DNA from: Clytia hemisphaerica
Lineage: Eukaryota; Cnidaria; Hydrozoa; Leptothecata; Clytiidae
DNA length: 64,000 nucleotides
Assembly (NCBI GenBank): GCA_902728285.1
Contig: CACVBU010000472.1
Location: 454,593 to 518,592, forward strand
Reading direction: 5' to 3'
Under the pieces are notes generated by a model, which had not been told where the DNA came from, did not search any database, and worked only from the letters and a program-made list of their open reading frames with translations. Positions 11,301-21,399 of this stretch are shown one piece after another. Positions within the stretch are counted from its first letter, which is position 1; each line of letters starts with the position of its first letter. The position numbers and the translations under genes were made by a program.

Positions 11301-14300
11301 TTAAAATAACAGACAAGAAAAAAAAGCCCTATTTTGTTTCTTTGTGTTGTCTTTTTTGAAAAATTTATTATTTAATATAATATTTGATATATTTTCAGTC
11401 CCAAAATTCTGGAAAACGTCGAACAAATGTTGATCGAAGTTTTCTCCTCGAACATCTTGGCGTTACGGAAGACGACTTTGCTCAAACATATACTGCCAGT
11501 TTACCATCAGACATGTATGAAGAGTTCAAGCGAGCAATATATTTGGACGGCACACTCTTGTGGCGGGAAAAAAGTCGTAGACTACAAACTGTTGTGATGA
11601 ACGATTATAATTCTGTTTCTGGATTAATTAAAGTAAGATACGTTTTAACCTTGAAAATATAATTATCATTATCTTTGATGTATATACAAAATATAATTGT
11701 TTTGATTAGACAATCCTGTGTGCTTTCCGAAAATTGTTATTGTAGGTCATTTTTATAAATCTTATAGTTCAACGAATTCGTGACCACAACTCGCAACGTT
11801 GAAGACAATTATATTAACATACGATGCACGTGTGAAACATTTAAAGTGCTATCGACAACAATTGGTTCATCGGATTGGGATGGTGAAAGTTGTATGCACG
11901 CTCGCTTGCTTGAAAACATTATTGAAGAGGTTAGTCAATTGTTTTAGAATTATCGTTTATGTATTTTGATTTCAGTACCAATAGTTTCCCGTGTCTCCAC
12001 GATCATAAGTTGAAAATTGAGAAAGTTGAAAATAAATTTAAAATATATATCTTTTGAGAAAATAAATTCATATAATGAAGTTTGGTTTTTAATAGATCTT
12101 TTCTGTGTTAAGATGTTATAATGTCCAGTATAAATTGTATATTTTTTACTTTAATTTTCACCGGCTCACTCTCCGTTCTTTCTTTTATTATATTTTCAGT
12201 TTAACATCGATTTCAACGAATCTAACGAACATGGTTATTCAATTCCTCAGTCGAACATGGAAATGGGAACAGTTGTTGCTAGCAAAATTAAGATGTCATT
12301 AGAGGCTGTTTCACAAGATGTTATTCTGCTATCATCGGCCGAAACGATTGAAAAGTTTTCCGTTCGCTCAATTTCCAGTCACCAATTTGTGCACATCTTC
12401 GCTTCAAACGATAAGACACGCGTGTATGTCAAATGCTCATCAGGCTTGTGTATGCATGCTCATTCAAAGAAAGTTTTGCTTCGGAACTTAGAGGAAGGTG
12501 AACGCTGTGATCATTTGGAGGTGTTCAAACGCTACATTGACGAGAACTGGCAAAATCATCCTTTGATGCAACTTCGCAGTGAGACGCCTGAACCTAATGT
12601 ACCAAGTGATGGTGAAATTGATAGTGATACTGATGGAGATCAACAAGAGGACGATCACTCGCCACTAATTGATGAAAACCCTTTTGAGAAGGTATAGAAA
12701 TATTGAACAATATTTAAGAAAAGCTTTACTTTTCCATTTTTATTGTGGCTCTTCCAGGTTATCAGTGGAATAACTGTAAAAGTTTAGGACAGAAATGAGT
12801 AAAAAGGTTCTAAGAAATAAAGAGAAGCTGCAACGACTTGTTTTTTCTCATCACTAAATTTTGAATGTTGTTTTATAGACCAATGGTTTTGACTCATCGA
12901 CCGGGAAGTGGTCCTTCTATTCACCATACGCTCGTGATGTCAACCTAAAACGTGAAGACTTAGAGGAACAGTTTCTTCAGCATTACGAATCCAGTCTTCA
13001 AGCATTACGTGACAAAGACTTCAAATTGTCTTTTTATCCAAAGCCTCTTCTGCCCACATGTGCCTGTGAGGTATGTTTTTCAAGAGTTTACAAAAATGTG
13101 CCATTTTGTTTCTTTGACAGTAATTACTGAAAATGGGATCTTCTAGAGCTTAAAAATCTTTCTATTGACTATTTGCCTATCATATTGTTCTGTTAATAAA
13201 TGTTTATCGTTTTCTTGTTTCCCGTGTTACCGTAATACTGAAAAGCACTTGCTTAAGATTCTTTGAGACAGAGTCAGTATATTATGGTATGAATTAGAAA
13301 GATCCTTCTGCACACGACTTCTTTTGGGTAAAATAAAGAGCACCTATAAATTAAAAACATTACCCAGCAGTGCGATGTTAGCTTTTTTGTAAATAAATGT
13401 ATAGTAACTGATAGAAATAGTAATAGAAAGAGTACCTTTTTATTCTTCTTCCTTTACTTAAGCTTGATAATTGGTGCTTATTTTAGATACCTTGGCCACA
13501 AGATGATGATGATGGATATTTGTTTACCAAAGAATGTTCCGCATCCTTTTACACCAATTTGACGATGATACCGTGTGATGTTTACAAACTGTCTTGCTCG
13601 GAGAATAAGTGCACGTTGAAATGGGATGGACAGCTTGATGGAGTGTATCGAATCTCTCAACAAACCTGCTTTACCGAAAAGCTCTGTTGGGACTTCGTTG
13701 ATTCAGTGTCCACAATGAAGTCAAACTTTTCATCCTACTCATCGTGGATTTCCAACACATACACATGTTTGGGAACACGTCCCTTTGTTTCTGCGAAAAC
13801 CTTCTCGAAGTTGTTTTTCTCTTGGGCCAGTCACCAACCCAGAGAATTTCGTAAAAGCTGTACTTGGTGTGGTTGTGATCCCAAAGTGTTGGCTTGTGAT
13901 GGTACAAAGATCGGCATTTTGCACCACAACATGTCAATTACACCCATTGAACAAACGAACCCCGAAGCAGTAACAGTACCAACCCCTAATCGCCGCTTCG
14001 ATCGATGTTTCTTGACCTACCCCAAAAAGTCGCAGAATGAAAATGAAGATGAACACAAGAAGAAGTGCGAAAACGTGAGAAGTGCTCGAGATTTTCTCAA
14101 ACTATTTACGGCGAAAGTCCCGGACCAGAAACTTGCAGAAATGCCTATAGCAGAACAAACTAAGCAAAAACAAAACGTTATTTCTTTGCTTTCAGAAGGC
14201 TGTAAACCCTTAGCAAAGAGATTTTTCCTGCAACATCTGACGACGGATCAGCTTGCAACAACAAAGCGCTGCCTTAACGTTTTGAGCTATGATGCACCAC

Positions 14301-15223
14301 TGCGCGCATTTTTGCCACATAACCTTATCAACGTGATAACACCTTTGTTAGAGATCGAGAACGGATTATCCTTAGACGAAGTCCAAAAAATCATCAGAGA
14401 AACAAGACAATACAGTCGGTACGTTGGCAACTGGATCAAGTCTTTCTCGAGTAATACCACGATCGACAATGACTTGGTTTCTTTCTTGAAATGTCTGATT
14501 GACGAAATCTTGAAAGTTGAGGCACAGTGCGTAGCTCCGCCAGAAGCTGAAGAAGGAGCTGGTCAATATAACCCTGCTAAAACGGGAGCCTTTTACTACT
14601 TCAAAGAGGATGGAGCGCCGGTCCGTAGTAATCGTCTTTACGATATCGAAAAAAAGAAGAAATCGAAATCAAAATCAAACAAATCGACCAGCAATTATGA
14701 CGATGAGCCGACAACGTCTTCGTGTTCGAAACGATACCCTGACATGTCGAAACGTGGCTCATCTTTCTTGTTTTTATGGTTCTGTCCTTCTCATGGTCAC
14801 TGCTACGGTGGCCATATCGTCAACGGTGGTGAAGGGCGGAAAGACCCCTTTTACTCTCTTCTTCAATACCTCAAAACTGCTCCCGATAGTGTATTTTACG
14901 ATTTCGCTTGCTCATTTGAAGAGTATTCTTTAAATAGAGAACTTTTATTCTTTCGGTTAACCAAATTTTACCATGACCTATTCCACAGCTTCGGACATAA
15001 CTGCTCACCCGTTTACAGTTCAAGGGGGCTTGATGGCATGGGCTTTAACACCAGCATATGTGAACAATTTAACTCTTATTTACAGTGTATCAAGGCGTCG
15101 GCTAAGCACATGAGCCAAGAGCACTTCGTTTTCTACGTCCAATATTTTATTGACTTGTGGAATGAGAAAAAAGAAGCTAGTTTCAAAGCCAAATTGAAGA
15201 CTGCACTTGCTGGTTGGCAATGA
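8326..15223 (+). CDS. SWIM zinc-finger / KDZ (Zisupton-like) transposase-derived protein, 11 exons
   Basis: Exons read by hand: 8326-8344, 8941-8982, 9168-9429, 9962-10125, 10264-10450, 10695-11094, 11399-11632, 11768-11929, 12200-12691, 12879-13070, 13487-15223. All introns are GT-AG and phases agree, giving 1296 residues and no internal stop. A SWIM-type C-x-C-x19-C-x-H motif lies at about 456-480. A second cluster, C-x4-C-x18-C-x-H, lies at about 569-595. A Cys-rich region follows (about 730-790). The large last exon has a CxxCGC motif (843-848) running into CDGTK (Asp856), then FYDFAC (Asp1190), DLFHSFGH, and ICEQFNS (Glu1244). This order resembles KDZ-superfamily transposases, whose RNase-H-fold core cuts and joins DNA. 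The Asp-Asp-Glu assignment is my inference. A low-complexity Lys/Ser linker lies at about 1100-1125. Intactness with many introns fits a domesticated gene, but intron-bearing KDZ transposons also exist. No flanking terminal repeats were identified. The start is supported only by in-frame splicing. Confidence 0.85.
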
Positions 15224-16059
15224 AAGTGTCAGTAAAAAGTATTTTCATTGATTTTACTGAGATATAGATCTTCAATTTTATTTTGAAAATGATTTTAGCT
15301 ATGTTGGTATTTTTATTTATAATAGTGGACAATTAATGTCACACTTTTAGTGAAATTTCATATTCAGTGCCTATCTAATCTAAATATAATTGGTAGAAAA
15401 CAAAACAAAAATTGCTGTAACTTTTGTTAGGATTTGAATTAGATAGCGAAATTTGTGAGTAGAGTATTATCATGTAAAAATTAAAAATGATAATCAACAC
15501 TGCTGATAGAGTTGTTTCACTGTCAATTATTTTTCATTAGTTCAAACTTCTAATTTCTTCAGACTAGGTAAATAAAATTCACTTTTCTTCCTGTTTCTTC
15601 AAAGAATACCTATTAGTTAGAGTTCGCTAAGTAATGAATTTAGGCCTTTCAATTTTTAAGGAATTTCAAATGCAAAAGACGGTTTGTATCTATTTCAGGT
15701 CTGATTTATTTTTTCACATGAACCGATTGAGATGTTTGATTATCGTTTCTATATTTTATCGATTATTATGTTAATCAGAGTTTTGTTTTATTTTATTCTT
15801 GTGTAATTGGAGGTAAAGATCGAAATTAAGCAGCTCGATATGCTAAAAGCTATTCACTTCTTCTCTATTCATTCGTCCCGACTCTAATATAACAGAGCGC
15901 TATCTGATCCGCAATGAAAAAAATTGAGGAATGATTTGAGCCAAATGTGAGCCTTTAGAGTCATTTTCTATATAGCAGACGGCTATTTACCGAATTCAAG
16001 AGAATGAAGCCGCAATTTGAAAATTTTGTTTTGAGGAATAATTTGACCCAAATTAAAGC
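15224..16059. other. AT-rich intergenic with degenerate satellite edge
   Basis: No gene recognised. About 15921-15961 and 16029-16069 carry the same degenerate sequence (TTGAGGAATRATTTGAS...CCTTT..GAGTC), roughly 108 bp apart. This looks like the diverged edge of the satellite that follows. Confidence 0.5.
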
Positions 16060-17321
16060 CTTTTGAGTCGGATAAAGTGTGGTATTTCGACTCCTTTCCG
16101 AGATTGAACATTTCGAGGCAAATTTATCCCCTATAGCAAAGAATGAACCCATATGTAGGGCCAATATACTTCTTCAAATATTTTAGACGGATAAGGTGTG
16201 GTATTTCGACTCCTTTCGGAGATTGAACATTTCGAGGCAAATTTATCCCCTATAATAAAGAATGAGGGCCAATATATTTCTTCGAATATTTTAGACGGAT
16301 AAGGTGTGGTATTTCGACTCCTTTCCGAGATTGAACATTTCGAGGCAAATTTATCCCCTATAGTAAAGAATGAACCCATATGTAGGGCCAATATACTTCT
16401 TCAAATATTTTAGACGGATAAGGTGTGGTATTTCGACTCCTTTCCGAGATTGAACATTTCGAGGCAAATTTACCCCCTATAGTTAAAGAATGAACCCATA
16501 TGTAGGGCCAATATACTTCTTCAAATATTTTAGATGGATAAGTGTGGTATTTCGACTCCTTTCCAAGATTGAACATTTCGAGGCAAATTTACCCCCTATA
16601 GTAAAGAATGAACCCAAATATAGGGCCAACATACTTCTTCAAATATTTTAGACGGATAAGGTGTGGTATTTCGACTCCTTTCGGAGATTGAACATTTCGA
16701 GGCATATTTACCCCCTATAGTAAAGAATGAACCCATATATAGGGTCAACATACTTCTTCAAATATTTTAGACGGATAAGGTGTGGTATTTCGACTCCTTT
16801 CGGAGATTGAACATTTCGAGGCAAATTTACCCCCTATAGTAAAGAATGAACCCATATAGGGCCAACATACTTCTTCAAATATTTTAGGGGGATAAGGTGT
16901 GGTATTTCGACTCCTTTCCAAGATTGAACATTTCGAGGCAAATTTATCCCCTATAATAAAGAATGAGGGCCAATATATTTCTTCAAATATTTTAGACGGA
17001 TAGGGTGTGATATTTCGACTCCTTTCGGAGATTGAACATTTCGAGGCAAATTTACCCCCTATAGTAAAGAATGAACCCATATATAGGGCCAACATACTTC
17101 TTCAAATATTTTAGACGGATAAGGTGTGGTATTTCGACTCCTTTCGGAGATTGAACTATTCGAGGCAAATTTACCCCCTATAATAAAGAATGAACCCATA
17201 TATAGGGTCAACATACTTCTTCAAATATTTTAGACGGATAAGGTGTGGTATTTCGACTCCTTTCCGAGATTGAACATTTCGAGGCAAATTTACCCCCTAT
17301 AGTAAAGAATGAACCCATATA

Positions 17322-17594
17322 CTCTCGGGTACCTAATAGCCGTCCCCCCCCGCTAATTAATTTTTCAAAAATTTTCCACCCAGGACATTCTTATTCCAAC
17401 CCCCCCGCTTATTAAATTTTGGGAAAATATTTTTGAAAGTTCCCTTTGTTGTCTTAATTCTGCTGTATTAGCCTCCTTTTCAAACATTTTCCACCCAGGA
17501 CATTTTTATTCCGACCCCCCCGCTTATTAAATTTTGAGATTTTTTCCAACCCCCCTGCTTATTCCAACCCCCCCGGCTATTAGGTACCCGAGAG
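17322..17594. mobile_element. 273-bp MITE inserted in a satellite unit, TA target
   Basis: The ends CTCTCGGGTACCTAATAGCC and GGCTATTAGGTACCCGAGAG are perfect inverted repeats, flanked by TA on both sides (17320-17321 and 17595-17596). The uninterrupted satellite unit reads CCCATATATAGGG, exactly the target with one TA. The inside has repeated C-runs followed by GCTTATTAAATTTTG. The TA duplication points to Tc1/mariner-type mobilisation. No coding capacity. Confidence 0.9.
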
Positions 17595-17845
17595 TATAGG
17601 GCCAACATACTTCTTCAAATATTTTAGACGGATAAGGTGTGGTATTTCGACTCCTTTCGGAGATTGAACTATTCGAGGCAAATTTACCCCCTATAATAAA
17701 GAATGAACCCATATATAGGGTCAACATACTTCTTCAAATATTTTAGACGGATAAGGTGTGGTATTTCGACTCCTTTCCGAGATTGAACATTTCGAGGCAA
17801 ATTTACCCCCTATAGTAAAGAATGAACCCATATATAGGGCCAACA

Positions 17846-18154
17846 CAACCTCGTCCCCGTGTATCCCAGGCTTCACTTACGTTACTGATTGACGCCAGAG
17901 AATACCCTGGTGTTGGCTGATGCGAGTTCCCCCTCTCAGAGGGGGAACTTCTCAAAACAATACATCATAAAATATTCTGACGTTACAAAGTTACACTGCA
18001 ATGCAACGACTTCAAAAAAGAAGAACGAATGAAATCTGACGTTTTGTTTTTGAATTACGTAATCTTTCGCGTTCGAAAACCAGCCAATGCCAGGGTATTA
18101 TCTAGCGCTATCAGTAAGAATCAAAGAGCTGATAATACGCAGGGATCGAGGTTG
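17846..18154. mobile_element. 309-bp MITE inserted in a satellite unit, 8-9 bp target duplication
   Basis: The left end reads CAACCTCGTCCCCG and the right end CGGGGA-like GGGATCGAGGTTG, a short imperfect inverted repeat with 8 perfect terminal bases. GGGCCAACA flanks both sides (17837-17845 and 18155-18163), duplicating satellite sequence. An 8-bp or 9-bp duplication fits hAT, P, KDZ/Zisupton or Mutator-type elements. Internal sequence is non-coding. Confidence 0.88.
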
Positions 18155-18560
18155 GGGCCAACATACTTCTTCAAATATTTTAGACGGATAAGGTGTGGTA
18201 TTTCGACTCCTTTCGGAGATTGAACATTTCGAGGCAAATTTATCCCCTATAATAAAGAATGAGGGCCAACATACTTCTTCAAATATTTTAGACGGATAAG
18301 GTGTGGTATTTCGACTCCTTTCGGAGATTGAACTATTCGAGGCAAATTTACCCCCTATAATAAAGAATGAACCCATATATAGGGTCAACATACTTCTTCA
18401 AATATTTTAGACGGATAAGGTGTGGTATTTCGACTCCTTTCGGAGATTGAACTATTCGAGGCAAATTTACCCCCTATAATAAAGAATGAACCCATATATA
18501 GGGCCAATATACTTCTTCAAATATTTTAAGACGGATAAGGTGTGGTATTTCGACTCTTTC

Positions 18561-19674
18561 TCATTCATTTTCGGGGCTTTGGTATGGATGGATGATGGAA
18601 CGAAATTTTAGGTTTTCATTGTAGGTTTTCTATTTCTATTTTGTTTTAGTTGCAGGAAGCCTTTTCACCCTTTTCTCACGACACTATGGACACTTTTTTA
18701 TTAGTTAGTATCGTGTAAGCAACCTTGGACTGCCCAATATCCCTCAAAGGGCAAAGGTTAGTTTTCTTTTGCCAAGTGGGAATGAAACTTTGGTCTCCCG
18801 TAACAGGAATCATGATTGACAACCAATGAAGTAGAAGCCGAAGGCTGGAAGTCAATCTCTTTGGTAGGATTTGAAGCCAACAAATCCTACCAAAGTTGCG
18901 CGGCCTTGAGCGGCTCGCCTTGTTTTTACACAAATGACAGATTGAAACTAAAATTTACCGTCAAAATTCGAAAAAAATATCAATCGTAAACAAAGGCATT
19001 GCTAGATTCAATCTGTCGTCAAAAATATGGCGCATTTTTTAAGGCTTCACTTTTTCTTGCCTGAGAAAGGTTAGAGATTCTACTCTAGCCCTTCGGGCTT
19101 TAAACTCAATGTTGACAACCACTGCACAATTGATTTCTTTTAAGGTGAAATTTCAGGCTAAGATGGAAGGTTAACAAAAAGAAACTGTGGAAAAAGTTAC
19201 CCGTTGTTGGTGAGAGGAGGGGTTGCAACCCCCTCGACTTTCTTAAGACTCCACCTCCCCTTATTCGTTTTTTTTTTGACTAAATAATTTCTGTAGTATA
19301 CCAAGCAAAGCCGCTATTCTTTTGCTCCGTACAGCTTGTTTTTATATCATTTCCTAATCATTACTATTTTTAACAGCTGAGTTTCTATTTACTCCTTTGG
19401 AAATTTCCCATCCCATTCCGCGTTTATTTTGGCACTTGAGTTTTTCTTAACACCAACCCCCTGGATATACTTGGTCTTCAAATTCTTATCCCCTGGATTA
19501 AAACGAGTAACAGATGGACCCAAGTGTAACCTCTAGATACTAAAACAAAAGACTTTATCATAATTCGTAAAATCCATTTCTTTACTTATAACAAGAATAT
19601 AAGAAATTCATTACTTATAATAATATTTTATAATATTATACTTGCTTACAATATCGAATAAGAGTTAAGCAACC
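18561..19674. other. Intergenic, small hairpins only
   Basis: No gene recognised. A hairpin at about 18860-18897 pairs TTTGGTAGGATTTG with CAAATCCTACCAAA. A second, looser pair (GACAGATTGAA near 18936, TTCAATCTGTC near 19007) brackets about 60 bp. The remainder shows nothing I can support. Confidence 0.45.
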
Positions 19675-19957
19675 TACACGTTTTTTTTTTTTTTAAGAAA
19701 CACACTTTTAAGAAACATGAGGCTCAGAATGTCTAAAAACTAAGAAACATGTAAGAAACATGCTGAGGCTGAGAATGAGAAAAAAACATTCTTTAATTCG
19801 TTTTTTTAAGAACCTTCCAATCCAGCCTTTTATAAGGCTGATTATGCCAAAAAGTTTAGAAACATGTAAGAAACATTTAAGGCTAAAAAGGCCGATTTCT
19901 TAAGAAACATTGAGGCTGCTTGGTAAAACTAGTTTCTTAAAAAAAAAAAAACGTGTA
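19675..19957. mobile_element. MITE of the TACACG + T-run family, copy 1
   Basis: The ends are TACACG followed by a 14-T run and AAGAAAC, and the exact complement (GTTTCTT, A-run, CGTGTA) at the right. The terminal TA may be the target duplication. The inside carries several inverted and direct copies of TTAAGAAACAT and GAGGCT. Related ends occur at 61075-61280, 62205-62498 and 63340-63565, with a partial copy at 55995-56181. No coding capacity. Confidence 0.82.
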
Positions 19958-20904
19958 TGGAATAATATAAGTATTATATAGAAGCATTGTAATTATTTTC
20001 TAAAACTCTCTCCAGTAAAACTTTCCGTACAGACAAAACAGCACATTTACATTCCTGTGAAATCGTTCGAACAATCATCTAAAAGAACAAAAGCGATTGA
20101 TAATTAGAGCAATCTAGCAATTACAGAAGAGTGAGCACAACGATAACAATTTACACACATGCTACCTTGTGTTAAAATAAAATTACAGATAGTCTGGTAA
20201 TAGTCGTCATGGAGTGCCGTGGAGAAATCCACGATGACAACTACTGCATAGAATGTGGGGACCACAGTCACCTTATTTGCAAGTATTTTCTATACGATCT
20301 TAGAAGCTGGTCCATACCGTCCATAAAGCTTATGGTACTTATGGTTTTTCTGGAAATCGGAACCTTTTGTACACCAGAAATTGAAGCCTTTTGTACACCA
20401 GATGCTTACCAACTCTATACTTAATGGATAACTTTTTTCCTATCAATTATAAAGGGACAACTATCAGACTCTCTTGTAATTTTAATGTAACAAATCTCTC
20501 ACCACGTGAAATATTTAGCTACATTTAGACTAGAGTATTGAATTTAATAAATGACCCATCAAAATTTAAGTCTATCTTTCTTCTTTCCAATGAAATAAGA
20601 ATGGTTCTTTTAAAATTTTTAGATTTCGAGAAAATTAGTTTCAAAGAGAGAAACTTTTTTGTGGCGCACCCGGTACAAGCTAAAAACTATCATTTATAAT
20701 CAAAGTTACGAAATAAAAGCAATTCTCAAATGACCTAAAAATGTTATGAATATAAATAAAGTAATTAAATATATTCAATTCTAAGATTTTGGGAAAAATC
20801 CTCTCAAACTGTAAGGGTCAATTTTTGACCAAACTTTCTCTGAACTGTTAGGGTTCGACTTTGGGAGCCAAATTTTCCGCCAAACGTAGTTTTCAGATCG
20901 AGTA
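19958..20904. other. Intergenic; fragment resembling the 31513-31834 element
   Basis: No gene recognised. At about 20800-20890 the phrase CTGTAAGGGTCAATTTTTGA and a diverged second copy (CTGTTAGGGTTCGACTTT) resemble internal repeats of the G-capped element at 31513-31834, so this may be a remnant of that family. Confidence 0.4.
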
Positions 20905-21151
20905 CCCCCATCTACACATCCCATCCTTCTACCCAACTTATCCATCTACCGATAATTCAATCAATCTACCCATGATCCAATCGATCTACCCATGATCCAA
21001 TCAATCTACACCATGAACCAATCCATCCACCCATGATCCAATCCATCTACCCATGATCCAATCCATCTACCCATGATCCAATCCATCTACCCATGATCCA
21101 ATCCATCTACCCATGATCCAATCCATCTACCCATGAACCAACCCATCTACC

Positions 21152-21399
21152 CTTGACCGTAGTACAGTGGTAAGGCATCCGGCTACGGTTCGCAAGGTTG
21201 TGGGTTCAACCCCAGCCGGGTCATACCAAAGATTTCCAAAATGGTACTTGATGCCTCTCTGCTTGATGCTCAGCAAGGGTAAGTGGAGAGATCCAGGGAG
21301 AAAGAGTGGCGCCCTGCCCTACCTTCGGGTAGATAGCTATCGAAAGAGGTGCCTTTGGGTCGCCTCCGACTGCGGTCGAAGACTTACTTACTTACTTAC
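21152..21399 (+). mobile_element. tRNA-derived SINE inserted in the minisatellite
   Basis: A roughly 75-bp tRNA-like head contains an A-box-like TAGTACAGTGG (21160) and a B box GGTTCAACCCC (21203), followed by an unrelated body of about 150 bp. It ends in a TTAC tetranucleotide repeat (about 21384-21398), which abuts minisatellite units on both sides. Head, body and simple tail is the standard SINE layout; mobility would rely on a LINE reverse transcriptase. A host tRNA gene is unlikely because the sequence continues into a body and tail. Confidence 0.85.
21160..21213 (+). promoter_or_regulatory. Internal RNA polymerase III promoter of the SINE (A and B boxes)
   Basis: The A box at 21160-21170 and B box at 21203-21213 are separated by 32 bases, within the normal tRNA range. 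The B box matches GGTTCRANYCC well; the A box deviates from the consensus in its middle. Confidence 0.75.

Larger units (their letters stand above)
16060..18560. repeat. 119-bp satellite array, about 17 copies
   Basis: A unit recognisable by GGTGTGGTATTTCGACTC recurs about 17 times. Most spacings are 119 bp (for example 16655, 16774; 17118, 17237; 17636, 17755). Some units are about 105 bp and lack the segment around ACCCATATATAG. Copies differ by a few bases, such as GAACATTTCG versus GAACTATTCG, and these variants are shared by neighbouring units, consistent with local homogenisation. Two mobile elements interrupt the array. On the minus strand several units read without stops, but I regard those frames as non-coding. 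Confidence 0.95.

Noticed and set aside
13671-13937. Minus-strand frames opposite the KDZ-like last exon
   Set aside because: Shadow frames; the plus strand carries motif-bearing sequence with consistent splicing.
16131-17095. Minus-strand repeat protein in the satellite
   Set aside because: Frames follow the satellite unit, break at shorter units, and have no start, splice or family evidence.
21152-21225. Functional tRNA gene
   Set aside because: The tRNA-like head runs into a conserved-looking body and a TTAC tail, and the A box is imperfect; it is a SINE head.
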